From contig NZ_AP022570.1 of the NCBI RefSeq assembly GCF_010728325.1, forward strand, positions 1,922,001-1,986,000: a stretch of DNA of 64,000 nucleotides. Reading direction: 5' to 3'. The position numbers and the translations under genes were made by a program. Positions within the stretch are counted from its first letter, which is position 1, and every line of letters begins with the position of its first letter. Origin of the DNA: Mycolicibacterium poriferae (GTDB lineage Bacteria > Actinomycetota > Actinomycetes > Mycobacteriales > Mycobacteriaceae). This document shows positions 1 through 9,411 of this stretch, piece by piece. The notes under the pieces were generated by a model, which ran no database searches, was not told the DNA's origin, and was given only the letters and a program-made list of their open reading frames with translations.

Positions 1-371
1 GGTAAGCCCAGCGCTGTGAACCGGGCCAGCACATACACCCCGAGCGAAAGAAGAATGATCGCCATCAGCGGCGCGGCGACCTCGGTCGACAGGTTCGACA
101 GGAATGTCGCGCCGAGGAAGGCGCCGACGGCCCCCGGGATACCGATCTTGGCGACCACAGCCCAGTCGACGTTGCCGAACTTCCAGTGCGCGGCTCCGGA
201 CATCAGGGTGGTGCCGATCTCCGCCAGATGCACCGTCGCCGACGCCGCCGCTGGGTTGGTGCCGATGGCCAGCAGCAAGGTCGTCGACGTGACGCCGTAG
301 GCCATGCCGAGGCTGCCGTCGACGAGTTGGGCGCCCAGGCCTACGAGCGAGAGGAGGAGCAGTTGCCTCAT
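1..371 (-). CDS. TauE/SafE-family sulfite/organic-anion exporter, partial
   Basis: The minus strand is open from an ATG at 371 to the window edge (123 codons, C-terminal part outside). The start reads MRQLLLLSLVGLGAQLVDG and is followed by a Gly/Ala/Thr-rich hydrophobic stretch (SLGMAYGVT, then helices ending in FLGATFL and IILLSLGVYVLARF). That is the N-terminal repeat of TauE/SafE (DUF81) permeases, which are inner-membrane exporters of sulfite or sulfonate-type anions. Substrate cannot be told from this fragment. It diverges from the ROK regulator at 671, so the two may share a control region. The family is assigned from the motif pattern and hydrophobicity only. Confidence 0.75.
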   Translation of the reverse strand, partial: MRQLLLLSLVGLGAQLVDGSLGMAYGVTSTTLLLAIGTNPAAASATVHLAEIGTTLMSGAAHWKFGNVDWAVVAKIGIPGAVGAFLGATFLSNLSTEVAAPLMAIILLSLGVYVLARFTALGL

Positions 372-670
372 CAGAATCCTGTTCTTGTGCCGACGGTTTC
401 CGCTGCGGTGTCCGTCTCGGTCCGCACAGGGTCCACGTCTGGACGGCAGAAGTCAGCATTTGAAATCGCGGTGAGCGAATTGTCCTCGTGCGCACGATGA
501 CCCCGAACCTGCTAGATTCCTCGTCATGTTCGTTTCCGGATCACCGTCGGCCGCCCTCGGCCGCGAGTGTTGTCGTCGCGCATCGCGCCGCGACTGACCC
601 GACCGGACGCTTCGGTATCCCCTGAGTCGGCGCGGCTTCGGCCACCGCCCCCGACTCCTGAGGATTCCCC
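372..670. promoter_or_regulatory. Divergent intergenic region between the TauE-like and ROK genes
   Basis: This stretch of about 300 bases has no convincing gene. It should hold the promoters of both flanking genes. One small perfect inverted repeat is visible at 431-444 (GTCCA, CGTC, TGGAC), which could be an operator or a weak hairpin. No other structure was recognised. Confidence 0.35.
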
Positions 671-1915
671 ATGCTTTCCACCACCACCGTCATCACCGCC
701 CCCGCCGCACCGCTGGTGGTGGCGCCGAGGCTGGGTGTCGCCGACACAGCCGCAGCGGCGGTGCTGGCGGTGATCCGCAGGCGCGGCCCTGTCACCCGGG
801 ACGTGATCGTGACGGTGACGTCGCTGAGCGCCGCGACGGTCAACCGGCAGGTCGGCACCCTCATCGACGCCGGATTGCTGCAGGAACGCCCCGACCTCGC
901 GGCGAGCGGCGCCGTCGGGCGACCCCGGATCCCGGTCGAGCTCAACCACCGGCCGTTCCTGACGCTGGGCGTCCACATCGGGGCCCGGAGCACCAGCATC
1001 GTGGCGACCGACATCCGGGGCCACACCCTCGACGCCATCGAAACGCCAACGCCGCAAAGCGATCCCGCGACAGCACTGCCCGCCCTGGCTGACACGGCGC
1101 GGCGTTATCTGCAGCGTTGGCGCAGGCGCCAGGTGGTCTGGATCGGTGTCGCCGTCGGCGGAACGGTGGACAGTGCCTCGGGTTCGGTCACCCACCCGCG
1201 GCTGGGCTGGCGAGCGGCCCCGGTCGGCACCGTCATCGCCGAGCGTCTGGGGCTGCGGGTGTCGGTGGCCCCGCACGTCGACGCGATGGCCGCCGCCGAG
1301 CTCGTGTTCGGGTTGCCCCGGAGTGACGCGCCGGCCGCGACGACGCTGTACGTGTACGCCCGGGAGACGGTGGGTTTCGCGCTGACGATCGGTGGAAAGG
1401 TGCACACGCCCGCGCGCGGGCCGGGCAGCATCGCGGGGCTGCCGGTGCAGCGCGACCTCAACGGTCAGCCCGCGACCCTGGAAGACGCCGTCAGCGACGA
1501 CGCCGTGCTGCGCGCGGCCCGGGCGGCGAGAATCGCGCCCGGCGCGACCACCGTGGCAGCGGTGACGCGGGCGGCGCGCGCCGGGGACAAAGCCGCGGCG
1601 GCGTTGCTGACCGACCGGGCCCGAATCCTGGGGGAGGCCGTCGCGCTGCTGGCCGATCTGCTCAACCCGGACAGCGTCGTCGTCGGCGGGCAGGCCTTCA
1701 CGTGCTATCCCGAGGGGATGGCGGCGATGCAGGACGCCTTTGCGCGCCGGTCGACCGTCTCGGGCGGCCGGGTCCGCGCCACCGTGTTCGGCGACAGGGT
1801 TCAGGAAGCCGGCGCCGGCGTGGTGTCCCTCAGTGCGCTCTACGCCGATCCGGTCTCGGCGATGCGGCGGGCCCGGGCCATGGCGGCGGACGGGCGGGGA
1901 CGCTTCGACAACTGA
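671..1915 (+). CDS. ROK-family transcriptional regulator
   Basis: 414 aa. Residues about 20-80 form a winged helix-turn-helix (VLAVIRRRGPVTRDVIV, then TVNRQVGTLIDAGLL), which marks a regulator rather than a plain sugar kinase. The remainder is the ROK/actin-like ATPase fold, with LGVHIGARSTSIVATDIRG corresponding to the phosphate-1 loop and LADLLNPDSVVVGG to the C-terminal core. The cysteine zinc site typical of active ROK proteins (CxCGxxGC) is absent where it is expected, after residue 245. The ligand is therefore uncertain and kinase activity unlikely. The family includes NagC/Mlc and mycobacterial Rv0485. The gene converges on the GreA-like gene with 25 bases between them. Confidence 0.85.
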   Translation: MLSTTTVITAPAAPLVVAPRLGVADTAAAAVLAVIRRRGPVTRDVIVTVTSLSAATVNRQVGTLIDAGLLQERPDLAASGAVGRPRIPVELNHRPFLTLGVHIGARSTSIVATDIRGHTLDAIETPTPQSDPATALPALADTARRYLQRWRRRQVVWIGVAVGGTVDSASGSVTHPRLGWRAAPVGTVIAERLGLRVSVAPHVDAMAAAELVFGLPRSDAPAATTLYVYARETVGFALTIGGKVHTPARGPGSIAGLPVQRDLNGQPATLEDAVSDDAVLRAARAARIAPGATTVAAVTRAARAGDKAAAALLTDRARILGEAVALLADLLNPDSVVVGGQAFTCYPEGMAAMQDAFARRSTVSGGRVRATVFGDRVQEAGAGVVSLSALYADPVSAMRRARAMAADGRGRFDN

Positions 1916-1940
1916 TTGCGCTGGTGCGCAGCATGATTCG

Positions 1941-2405
1941 TCAGGGGGGACGATGGAGCCCGTAGGGCACCGCGGCGAGCAGTGTCACGGAGATCGACGA
2001 CCCGCCGGGCGTGCGGTAGACGCGTTGCTCGCCGGGCCGGGCGCCTGCGATCGCGGCGCCGAGCGGCGATTGCAGCGAATAGATCTCCATGCCGTCGTGC
2101 TCGGTTCCCCGCACGCCGAGCAGGAACGTTTCGGTGTCGCCGGCCTCGTCGTAGCGCACCGTCAGGACCATGCCGGGCTCGGCGATCCCGTCGTCGGGTG
2201 GGTCTTCGCCGACCACCGCATACACGAGCAGGTCGTGGATCTGCTGTATCCGTACCTGCCGCACACGCTGGATCGCGGCGAGGTTCTCGTCGCCGCCCGC
2301 GCTGCCGTCGACGTCGCGCGCGAGCATGGCGCGTAGTTCGGTCAGTTCGTCGTGCAGACGCTGGTGTGCCGACTCGGAGATCCACACTCGGGTTGGGGTG
2401 CTCAT
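1941..2405 (-). CDS. GreA/GreB-family transcription elongation factor-like protein
   Basis: 154 aa, close in size and pattern to mycobacterial Rv3788. The N-terminal half is a predicted coiled coil (HQRLHDELTELRAML, then ENLAAIQRVRQVRIQQIHDLL). The C-terminal half has the GreA-type FKBP-like domain with the hallmark SPLGAAIAGARPGE near residues 117-130. Gre factors bind in the RNA-polymerase secondary channel. Rv3788-like proteins are described as channel binders that inhibit transcription and do not rescue arrested complexes. The start has a good ribosome site (GGAGAAC) 6 bases before the ATG. A strong hairpin lies just upstream and isolates it from dadA. Confidence 0.85.
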   Translation of the reverse strand: MSTPTRVWISESAHQRLHDELTELRAMLARDVDGSAGGDENLAAIQRVRQVRIQQIHDLLVYAVVGEDPPDDGIAEPGMVLTVRYDEAGDTETFLLGVRGTEHDGMEIYSLQSPLGAAIAGARPGEQRVYRTPGGSSISVTLLAAVPYGLHRPP

Positions 2406-2453
2406 GCTTGTTCTCCTGCTGTTTCGTTGATGTGCCTGGGCACGGCTGGGGTT

Positions 2454-2489
2454 GTCGTCAGGGGCGGGGTGCTCGCCGCCCCTGACGAC
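2454..2489 (-). terminator. Hairpin terminator downstream of the DadA-type gene
   Basis: A perfect 13-bp stem (GTCGTCAGGGGCG, 2454-2466, with its complement 2477-2489) has a 10-base loop. It lies 40 bases past the stop of the minus-strand dehydrogenase. There is no clear U-tract, as is common in mycobacteria. Confidence 0.7.
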
Positions 2490-2528
2490 TCGCGGGGCCC
2501 CGATAAGGCCCGTGGAACGGGGGTCGCG

Positions 2529-3782
2529 CTATCGCCGGGGATCGAACGGGCGCAACGCGACAGGTTGTTTACCGGTCGTGATCTGTTCTGCCAGAAGCCG
2601 GCCCGTGACGGGGCCGTGCGCCAGTCCCCACATGCCGTGGCCGCCGGCGACGTAGATGCCGCGCGACACCTCGCCGATCAGGGCTCGGCCGTCGGGCGTC
2701 ACCGGGCGTGGTCCGACCCAGATGTCGCTGCGTTCCTCCCACCGCACACCGTCGAGCAGCGGTCCGGTGGAGTCGAGGATCGCGCCGATCCGCCGGGGTG
2801 CCAACGGCTCGTCGGGTCCGCGGAACTCCATGGTGCCGGCGACCCGCATCGCGCCCTGGTAGGGGGTGCAGGCGACGCGGATGTCGGGCAGGTAGATCGG
2901 GCACGGCATGGCCCGCTCGACGGGAACGGTGAACGAGTAGCCACGTCCCGCGCGCACCGCGACGCGCACAGGTGGGCTGATCAATTCGGATAACCAGGCG
3001 CCGGTGGCGACGACGACGGCGTCGGCGGTCACGGGCGCTGCGGCCGGCGAACGCACCTCGACGCCTGTCCGTGACGTGCTCACCCGGCGGATGTCCAGTC
3101 GCCGGATGTCGGCGCCCCGGTCCCGCACCGAACACGCCAGGGCGTGGACGAACCGGCCCGGATCGATGAACCGTTGACCCTCGATGCTGACTCCGGCCGT
3201 GATTGCCGGCGACGCCAGCGGCACGTGCGTTCGCAGCTCTTCCCCGGACAGGGTCGTCGCCGTCACCGGTTGACCCTCGCTCTGCATCTGGCGCAGTTCG
3301 TGCAACAGGTGTTCGGCTTGGCGCGGGCTCCGGAACACCGCGGTGATCGGCGCATCGGTGGTTGGTGCGTCGACGCCGTTGGCGGTGAGGACGTCGTAGG
3401 CCTCGAGGCACTCCTCGTTGAGGGGGACGTTGGCCTGCACCGCCCGGCGCCAGGACGACCACCGGCAGTTGGCCGCGAACCTCACCAGGAACGCTGCCAG
3501 TCCGGGGTCGGCCCGCAGGGGAATATGCAGGGCCGATTTGGGGTCGCGCAGGGCGGTGAACGCGTAGCGCAGCACCGATGGTTGGTTGAGCGGGATCGTC
3601 AGCGCGGGGGACACCCATCCGGCGTTGCCCCAGGAGGCCCCCGCCGCGACCCCGGAACGGTCGACCACGGTGACGTCCACTCCGCGCTCCTGCAGGAACC
3701 ACGCCGTGGACAGTCCGACGATCCCCGCTCCGATGACGATCGCGGAGCGCGGTCCGCCGTCGAATCCTTGGCCGCCGACCAT
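2529..3782 (-). CDS. FAD-dependent D-amino-acid dehydrogenase (DadA/DAO family)
   Basis: 417 aa from the ATG at 3782, which has GGGAGG 7 bases upstream. The reading frame is open further upstream, but that part is encoded by the repeats at 3852-3921 and is not protein-like. A dinucleotide-binding motif near the N-terminus (AIVIGAGIVGLSTAWFLQERG) begins the FAD domain. The C-terminal IYVAGGHGMWGLAHGPVTGR closes the FAD site as in DadA. The family oxidises D-amino acids (or glycine/sarcosine relatives) to 2-oxo acids and passes electrons to the respiratory chain. The PucR-type regulator immediately upstream on the same strand is the likely controller. Exact substrate is unknown. Confidence 0.85.
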   Translation of the reverse strand: MVGGQGFDGGPRSAIVIGAGIVGLSTAWFLQERGVDVTVVDRSGVAAGASWGNAGWVSPALTIPLNQPSVLRYAFTALRDPKSALHIPLRADPGLAAFLVRFAANCRWSSWRRAVQANVPLNEECLEAYDVLTANGVDAPTTDAPITAVFRSPRQAEHLLHELRQMQSEGQPVTATTLSGEELRTHVPLASPAITAGVSIEGQRFIDPGRFVHALACSVRDRGADIRRLDIRRVSTSRTGVEVRSPAAAPVTADAVVVATGAWLSELISPPVRVAVRAGRGYSFTVPVERAMPCPIYLPDIRVACTPYQGAMRVAGTMEFRGPDEPLAPRRIGAILDSTGPLLDGVRWEERSDIWVGPRPVTPDGRALIGEVSRGIYVAGGHGMWGLAHGPVTGRLLAEQITTGKQPVALRPFDPRR

Positions 3783-3851
3783 CACGCACCTCCCACTGAC
3801 TTGTCGTTGACATCCACAATGGGTGCCTGGAGGCCGTGGGGCTTGCGTATT

Positions 3852-3921
3852 CCCGACAATCGTGAGGGCCTGGATTGTCGGGCTCCGACAGTTCAACGCT
3901 GGTCGGGCTCCGACAGTTCAA
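3852..3921. promoter_or_regulatory. Repeat cluster, candidate operator between PucR-type regulator and DadA
   Basis: Two direct copies of GTCGGGCTCCGACAGTTCAA occur at 3877-3896 and 3902-3921, 25 bases apart. Each contains the palindrome GTCGG-GCT-CCGAC. Overlapping the first copy is a perfect 10-bp inverted repeat (CCCGACAATC at 3852-3861, GATTGTCGGG at 3873-3882). The second copy overlaps the stop codon of the regulator. The position, before the dehydrogenase start, fits an operator bound by the PucR protein. A terminator after the regulator is an alternative for the long inverted repeat. Confidence 0.55.
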
Positions 3922-5444
3922 TGCTCGTCGGTCGCCGCCAGCTCGATCATCGTGGCCAGGCGCCACTGCGGATCCGGCAGATCCAGTGCCGCGACATCGG
4001 CCATCTTCCGCAGTCGATAGCGCACGGTGTTCTCGTGGACGCCCAGCAGCGCACCGGCGTCGGCGAGGTCACCCATCGCGGTCAGCCACGCCCGCAGGGT
4101 GGCGACGTACTGCGTGTTGTACTCGGCGTCGTGGCGACGCAGCTCGGCCACCGGCCCGCGGTGGGGGGTACGGCCGGACCGGGCCGCGTTGCGCAGCCGC
4201 TGCAGCAGAATGTCCTGCCAGGATTCGTCGTAGGCGGGTGCGGGACCGCGCGATGCCTGGAGTTCGTGCAACGCCAGGCACTCGTCGGCCTCCGGCCGGG
4301 CTGCGCTCAGCTCGGTCGACGACGCGACGCCGCTGATTCCCGCCGAGACCACCGCGCCGTCGACCAGGGCGGCTCGTAAGCCGTTGACCCACCTGCGGGC
4401 GGGCTCGGCGTCCTCGGCGGGCAACACGGTGTAGACGGCGCTGCCGGACAGCGCGCTGCGGCCCGGCCGCGACCAACCGAAGCCGGAGGTCGCCCGCTCG
4501 AACAGCAACAGCAGGGCCGCATCTCGATCGGCATCGACCGTCGCGTGCACGGCGACCACGCGAAGCCCGTCGGTCGGCAGACCCAGCCGGCTCGCTGCGG
4601 TCGCTGCGTCGGCGGAGCCTTCGAGCAGCCGGATGACCAGGTCGGATTCGACCTGACGTTCCAGGTCGGCGCTGGCGCGGGAGCGCAGGAGGTGAAGTGC
4701 GACGGTCTTGGCGCCGTCGGCCAGCGCCGCGCGACGGGTGTCGTCCAGCGGCGTCGGCGTCGCCACCCACACCGATCCGAGCAGGCGCCGCCCGGCCCGG
4801 GCGGCAACGACCATCCGCCCGGACAGGCCGTGATCAGGCGCGCCGGACACGTACAGGGGGTCGTCGGATCGGGCCAGATGCGCGAAGACGCCCCGTTGTT
4901 CGAGCAGCGCGCGCACCGGCTGAGGGGCCTGTCGACCCATGATGGTCTCGACGCGGGCGGGGTCGGCGTGGGTGTGCAGCCGGGAGTACGCCAACACCCG
5001 CGACAGCCGATCCTCGATGGTGACCGCCGCCCCGACCGCGTCGGCGAGGCTGTCGGCCAGCGCGAACAGATCGGTCGGGCCGCGGCCGGACTCGGTCTCG
5101 CGCCCTTCGAGGACCAATCCGTAGACGACTGCCGCCAGCTCGCTCCAGGCCACCGCGGGGTCGACCGTCAACACCGCAATCGCGACGTCGGGGTCGTCCT
5201 CCGGTTCGTCGTCGCATCCCCGCACCAACACCACCGAGGCTTGCGCCGACGCGGCCCAGCGCACGGCCTGCGCGACCGAGTCCGCGCCGACCGCCAGGAG
5301 CACATCGCCGGTGACGGTTGTGCGGTCAGCCGTCGATTCGTGCAGCGCGACGCTGCTCAGTGGGGTGTCGCGGGAGAGGGAACAGGACCTCAGTCTCACT
5401 CCGCTGCCGCCCAGCACATTCACCAGACGATCCAGCGTCACCAT
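3918..5444 (-). CDS. PucR/CdaR-family transcriptional regulator
   Basis: 508 aa. The C-terminal helix-turn-helix of the PucR family is clear (GALLGVHENTVRYRLRKMADV, near residues 465-485). The N-terminal half resembles the PucR sensory region and the middle the GGDEF-like pseudo-domain. These regulators usually act on adjacent catabolic genes such as purine, amino-acid or sugar-diacid use. Here the DadA-type dehydrogenase follows on the same strand after 135 bases that contain direct repeats. The start ATG at 5444 has GAGGAG upstream with good spacing. Activator versus repressor cannot be told. Confidence 0.85.
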   Translation of the reverse strand: MVTLDRLVNVLGGSGVRLRSCSLSRDTPLSSVALHESTADRTTVTGDVLLAVGADSVAQAVRWAASAQASVVLVRGCDDEPEDDPDVAIAVLTVDPAVAWSELAAVVYGLVLEGRETESGRGPTDLFALADSLADAVGAAVTIEDRLSRVLAYSRLHTHADPARVETIMGRQAPQPVRALLEQRGVFAHLARSDDPLYVSGAPDHGLSGRMVVAARAGRRLLGSVWVATPTPLDDTRRAALADGAKTVALHLLRSRASADLERQVESDLVIRLLEGSADAATAASRLGLPTDGLRVVAVHATVDADRDAALLLLFERATSGFGWSRPGRSALSGSAVYTVLPAEDAEPARRWVNGLRAALVDGAVVSAGISGVASSTELSAARPEADECLALHELQASRGPAPAYDESWQDILLQRLRNAARSGRTPHRGPVAELRRHDAEYNTQYVATLRAWLTAMGDLADAGALLGVHENTVRYRLRKMADVAALDLPDPQWRLATMIELAATDEH

Positions 5445-5526
5445 CGGCCACTCCTCAACTCCCGGCCCTCAGCCTACGAACCGGGGCGGCCATAGCTCGC
5501 CAAGTGCTGAACGGGCTCGTCGGGGC

Positions 5527-6099
5527 CTACTGCGCCGGAACGCACACCTCGAGGAAACGCTTGGTGAAGTCGAGCAGGATCTTCTGCAGTTCGGCGTCGT
5601 CGAGGTCGGCGATCATCGGGTCGTTGACACAGCCGTGCACCCCGGCGCTGAGCATCGAGATCGCCACGCGTGTCGAGTTGTCGGGGGCGGGGCCGAGCAG
5701 CACGTCGGCGAGCCGGTCCCCGATGCGGCGGTACTCGTCGTTGGTCTCCAGCAGGTGGTGCACGGTGGGGTCGCCGTAGAACACGCTGGAGACCCGGCGG
5801 TGCCGGATGATCAGCTCGACCATGCCGCTCATCGACACACTGCGCCGGGCCTCGGCGGTGGGCAGCGTCTCGGTGATCCTCAGCAGATGCTCGATGTCGT
5901 CGTACACCGGTTTCACGACGGCGAGTGCGATCTCGTCCTTGGAGTGGAACTGGTAGTAGACCGCGGCCTTGGTCACCCCGAGCCGGTCGGCGATCATCTG
6001 CAGCGACGTGCCGCTGACGCCGTGGGCGGCGAACAGGTCCAGGGCGGCGTCGAGCACACGTTCGCGCGCGAAGCCGCGCGTCGCCACCGGTTTGGCCAC
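5527..6099 (-). CDS. TetR-family transcriptional regulator (next to mmpL)
   Basis: 190 aa when started at the GTG at 6099, which is preceded by GAGGAGG at ideal spacing. A longer reading from 6147 is possible but lacks such a site. The helix-turn-helix is at residues about 20-60 (LDAALDLFAAHGVSGTSL, DRLGVTKAAVYYQFHSKDEI). The remainder is the variable all-helical ligand domain. It diverges from the MmpL gene with a 211-base gap. That arrangement, as in MmpR5/MmpL5, is typical of a local repressor of the efflux gene. The ligand is unknown. Confidence 0.85.
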   Translation of the reverse strand: MAKPVATRGFARERVLDAALDLFAAHGVSGTSLQMIADRLGVTKAAVYYQFHSKDEIALAVVKPVYDDIEHLLRITETLPTAEARRSVSMSGMVELIIRHRRVSSVFYGDPTVHHLLETNDEYRRIGDRLADVLLGPAPDNSTRVAISMLSAGVHGCVNDPMIADLDDAELQKILLDFTKRFLEVCVPAQ

Positions 6100-6183
6100 C
6101 GTGCCTCCTCGATCGACGTCGGGACGCCGAACTGTATCCCCGCTCACATCGCGGGAGGATCCCTGCTCAGGTCACTAGTTAAC

Positions 6184-6205
6184 CTAACGGCTTGTTTGAA
6201 GTTAG
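6184..6205. promoter_or_regulatory. Candidate TetR operator between tetR and mmpL
   Basis: The gap 6100-6310 contains an AT-rich patch with inverted arms CTAAC (6184-6188) and GTTAG (6201-6205). The arms are partly extended inwards, and GTTA-ACC-TAAC lies just before. This is the only symmetrical element seen between the divergent starts. A site of this size suits a TetR dimer, but no consensus is known for this regulator. Confidence 0.3.
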
Positions 6206-6310
6206 CCGCTTGGATAGGGTAAACCTGCTGATCGGGCATCGCGTACTGATTGCCCGGCGAGGCAGCCCATCTCGAGGCGCCCGTCACGATCACCCCGGTT
6301 CGGAAGGAGT

Positions 6311-9217
6311 GTGGTGGCTCCGAGCACTGCGCTGACCGAAGCTCCATCCGGTCACGAGCGGCCCCATTTCTACCGCATCGCCCGCGCCATCCGGCTCGCC
6401 TCGCTGCCGATCATCCTGATCTGGATCGCCGTCGCGGCATTCCTGAACATCTCGGTGCCGCAGCTCGAAGAGGTCGGCAAGCAGCGCTCGGTGTCGATGA
6501 GTCCCGACGAGGCGCCGGCCGTCATCTCGATGCAGCGCATCGGCGAGGTGTTCGAAGAATACGAGTCCAACAGCTCGGTGATGATCGTGCTGGAGGGCGA
6601 CCAGCCTCTCGGTGACGACACCCGGGCGTACTACGCCGACCTGATCGACCGGCTCGAGGCCGACACCCGGCACGTCGAGCACATCCAGGACCTGTGGAGT
6701 GACCCGCTCACGGCGTCGGGCGCCCAGAGTGCCGACGGTCGGGCCACCTATTTCCAGGTCTATCTCGCCGGTAACCAGGGGGAGGCGCTGGCCAACGAGT
6801 CGGTGGCCGCCGTGCAGGACATCGTCGCCGAGAGTCAGCCACCCGACGGTGTCGCCGCCTACGTCACCGGTGCGTCCGCATTGGCCGCCGAACAGGAGAA
6901 CGCGGGCCACGAGAGCATGCGCACGGTCGAGGCGCTGACGTTCCTCGTCATCACGATCATGCTGGTGCTGTTCTTCCGTTCGATCGTCACCACGCTGCTG
7001 ATCCTGGTCATGGTCGGGCTGAGCCTGCTGACCGTCCGCGGTGCGGTGGCGTTCCTGGGCTTTCACGAGATCATCGGGTTGTCCACGTTCGCGACCAGCC
7101 TGCTGGTCACTCTCGCGATCGCGATCGCGGTGGACTACGCGATCTTCCTCATCGGCCGTTACCAGGAGGCCCGGGGCCGGGGCGCGAGCCCCGAGGATGC
7201 GTACTACACGATGTTCGGCGGGACGGCGCACGTCATCGTCGGCTCCGGCCTGACGATCGCCGGCGCGACGTTCTGCCTGAGCTTCACCCGGCTGCCGTAC
7301 TTTCAGACCCTCGGCGTGCCGCTGGCGCTGGGCATGCTGGTGCTGATCTTCGTGGCGATGACGTTCGGCCCGTCGGTGGTCACGGTCGCCAGCCGCTTCG
7401 GACTGCTGGACCCCAAGCGCGACATGCGCGTGCGCGGATGGCGCAAGGTCGGCGCGGCCACCGTGCGCTGGCCCGGTGCCATCCTGGTGGCCAGCATCGC
7501 GGTGTCGCTGATCGGGCTGCTGGCCCTGCCCGGCTACCAGACCAGCTACAACGACCGCAACTATCTGCCCAAGGACATCGAGTCCAACGTCGGATACGCG
7601 GCGGCCGAGCGGCACTTCTCGCCGGCCCGGCTCAACCCCGAGGTGTTGATGGTCGAGTCGGACCAGGATCTGCGTAACCCGGCCGACTTCATCGTCATCG
7701 ACAAGATCGCCAAGGCGATCTTCGGGGTAGAGGGCATCGGCCGGGTGCAGACCATCACCCGGCCCGACGGAACCCCGATCGACGGCACCACGATCCCCTA
7801 CATCATGAGCCGGCAGGGCAACACGCAGAAGCTCAACGAGAAGTACATGCTCGACCGGATGGACGACATGTCCGTCCAGGCTGCGGCGCTGCAGAACACC
7901 ATCGACACGATGGGGCGGATGCAGGCGCTGATGACGCAGATGTCCGACGTGACCCAGAACATGGTGGCCAAGACCAAGACCATGGCCGACGACATCACCC
8001 AGTTGCGGGACCACATCGCCGACCTGGACGACTTCCTGCGGCCGATCCGCAACTACTTCTACTGGGAACCGCACTGCTACAACATCCCCGTGTGCTGGTC
8101 GATCCGGTCGGTGTTCGACCTGATCGACGGCACCAACCTGTTGACCGACAACGTCCAGGAGTTGGTGCCTGAGATCGAGAAGCTCGCGTCGCTGATGCCG
8201 CAGCTGATCGAGTTGATGCCCTCGCAGATCGAATCGATGAAGTCTCAGCGCGACATGATGCTGACGATGCAGCAGACCCAGGGCGGTCAGCAGGAGCAGC
8301 AGGCCGCCATGGGCGACGACGCGACGGCGATGGGCGACGCGTTCAACGACGCGATGAACGACGACACGTTCTACCTGCCGCCGGAGGCGTTCGAGAACGC
8401 CGACTTCCAGCGCGGCATCGAGCAGTTCATCTCGCCCAACGGGCACGCGGTGCGCTTCATCATCGCCCACGAGGGTGATCCGTTGTCGCCGGACGGCATC
8501 GACAAGATCGACGCGATCGAGACCGCGGCCAAGGAGGCGATCAAGGGCACTCCGCTGGAGGGTTCGAGGATCTATCTCGGTGGCACGGCGGCCACCTTCA
8601 AGGACATGGCCGACGGCACCCGCTATGACCTTCTGATCGCCGGAATCGCCGCCATCGGACTGATTTTCGTGATCATGCTGCTGCTCACCCGTGCCGTCGT
8701 GGCAGCGGCGGTGATCGTCGGGACCGTGGTGCTGTCCCTCGGTGCATCCTTCGGGCTGTCAGTGCTCGTGTGGCAACACCTGGTGGGCATCGAGCTGCAC
8801 TGGATGGTGTTGCCGATGGCGGTGATCATCCTGCTGGCGGTCGGTGCGGACTACAACCTGCTGGTGGTGTCGCGGCTCAAGGAAGAGGTGCATGCCGGGT
8901 TGCACACCGGGTTGATCCGCACCATGGGTGGTAGCGGGTCGGTGGTCACCGCCGCGGGCATGGTGTTCGCGCTGACGATGATGACGATGGCGGTCAGTGA
9001 CCTGACGATCATCGGTCAGGTGGGCACCACCATCGGCATGGGGTTGATCTTCGACACGCTGGTGATCCGGTCATTCATGACGCCGTCGATCGCTGCGCTG
9101 CTGGGCCGTTGGTTCTGGTGGCCGCAGCAGGTGCGCACCCGCCCGAAGCCGGTGCCCTGGCCCAAGGTCCCGCCGGCATCCGGCGAGCGTGCGGGTCTGC
9201 GCACCGACACGCCGTAA
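6311..9217 (+). CDS. MmpL4/MmpL5-type RND transporter
   Basis: 968 aa, the usual length of the MmpL4/5 group. The order is an N-terminal membrane segment ([18 protein letters not shown]), periplasmic domain 1, helices 2-6, a second porter domain, and C-terminal helices. The proton-relay Asp-Tyr pairs are present in the fourth helix ([16 protein letters not shown]) and in the tenth ([16 protein letters not shown]). Porter domain 2 holds a long Met/Gln-rich coiled-coil insertion ([18 protein letters not shown] onward), as in MmpL4/5. MmpL4/5 export siderophores or drugs and normally pair with an MmpS protein. No mmpS lies next to this gene. The start GTG has GGAAGGAG upstream. The last codons lie in a dispersed repeat (9183-9214). 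Confidence 0.9.
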   Translation: MVAPSTALTEAPSGHERPHFYRIARAIRLASLPIILIWIAVAAFLNISVPQLEEVGKQRSVSMSPDEAPAVISMQRIGEVFEEYESNSSVMIVLEGDQPLGDDTRAYYADLIDRLEADTRHVEHIQDLWSDPLTASGAQSADGRATYFQVYLAGNQGEALANESVAAVQDIVAESQPPDGVAAYVTGASALAAEQENAGHESMRTVEALTFLVITIMLVLFFRSIVTTLLILVMVGLSLLTVRGAVAFLGFHEIIGLSTFATSLLVTLAIAIAVDYAIFLIGRYQEARGRGASPEDAYYTMFGGTAHVIVGSGLTIAGATFCLSFTRLPYFQTLGVPLALGMLVLIFVAMTFGPSVVTVASRFGLLDPKRDMRVRGWRKVGAATVRWPGAILVASIAVSLIGLLALPGYQTSYNDRNYLPKDIESNVGYAAAERHFSPARLNPEVLMVESDQDLRNPADFIVIDKIAKAIFGVEGIGRVQTITRPDGTPIDGTTIPYIMSRQGNTQKLNEKYMLDRMDDMSVQAAALQNTIDTMGRMQALMTQMSDVTQNMVAKTKTMADDITQLRDHIADLDDFLRPIRNYFYWEPHCYNIPVCWSIRSVFDLIDGTNLLTDNVQELVPEIEKLASLMPQLIELMPSQIESMKSQRDMMLTMQQTQGGQQEQQAAMGDDATAMGDAFNDAMNDDTFYLPPEAFENADFQRGIEQFISPNGHAVRFIIAHEGDPLSPDGIDKIDAIETAAKEAIKGTPLEGSRIYLGGTAATFKDMADGTRYDLLIAGIAAIGLIFVIMLLLTRAVVAAAVIVGTVVLSLGASFGLSVLVWQHLVGIELHWMVLPMAVIILLAVGADYNLLVVSRLKEEVHAGLHTGLIRTMGGSGSVVTAAGMVFALTMMTMAVSDLTIIGQVGTTIGMGLIFDTLVIRSFMTPSIAALLGRWFWWPQQVRTRPKPVPWPKVPPASGERAGLRTDTP
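9183..9214 (+). repeat. Dispersed 32-bp repeat, copy 1 (within the mmpL 3' end)
   Basis: The sequence starts GCGAGCGTGCGGGTCTGC and ends GACACGCCG. It matches the reverse complement of 36953-36984 at 28 of 32 positions by eye, and resembles 35595-35623 and the arms of 54461-54519. This copy encodes the last residues of the MmpL protein. Confidence 0.6.
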
Positions 9218-9234
9218 TTTCCGGCAGAGCGCCC

Positions 9235-9250
9235 GCTCGCGCCCGCGAGC
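9235..9250 (+). terminator. Hairpin terminator after mmpL
   Basis: GCTCGCG-CC-CGCGAGC is a perfect 7-bp GC stem 18 bases after the mmpL stop. It is short-looped, with no U-tract. Confidence 0.55.
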
Positions 9251-9318
9251 TATCCCAGACTGCCCCCTGATCCCCAGACCGCCCACCACAGTGTCACTCT
9301 GAGAGCGGTGTCGCGCTC

Positions 9319-9331
9319 ATATCGGGCTGTT
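9319..9331 (+). repeat. IS terminal inverted repeat, left
   Basis: ATATCGGGCTGTT is the exact reverse complement of 11241-11253. Confidence 0.8.
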
Positions 9332-9411
9332 GCTATTTGTATGTGGGCGATTGTGGGTGCGCCCGATTAGCGGGTCTGCGATCTGGTGGTCGGTCCCGCC
9401 CGCTGGGGCGT

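Noticed and set aside
524..1405. Minus-strand frame opposite the ROK regulator
   Set aside because: Repetitive Arg/Gly/Asp composition; the ROK protein on the other strand has clear helix-turn-helix and family features.
6290..8470. Long minus-strand open frame of over 700 codons opposite mmpL
   Set aside because: It is His/Arg/Asp/Gln-rich without a protein-like pattern and lies exactly antisense to a clear MmpL gene; long antisense frames are expected at this GC content.
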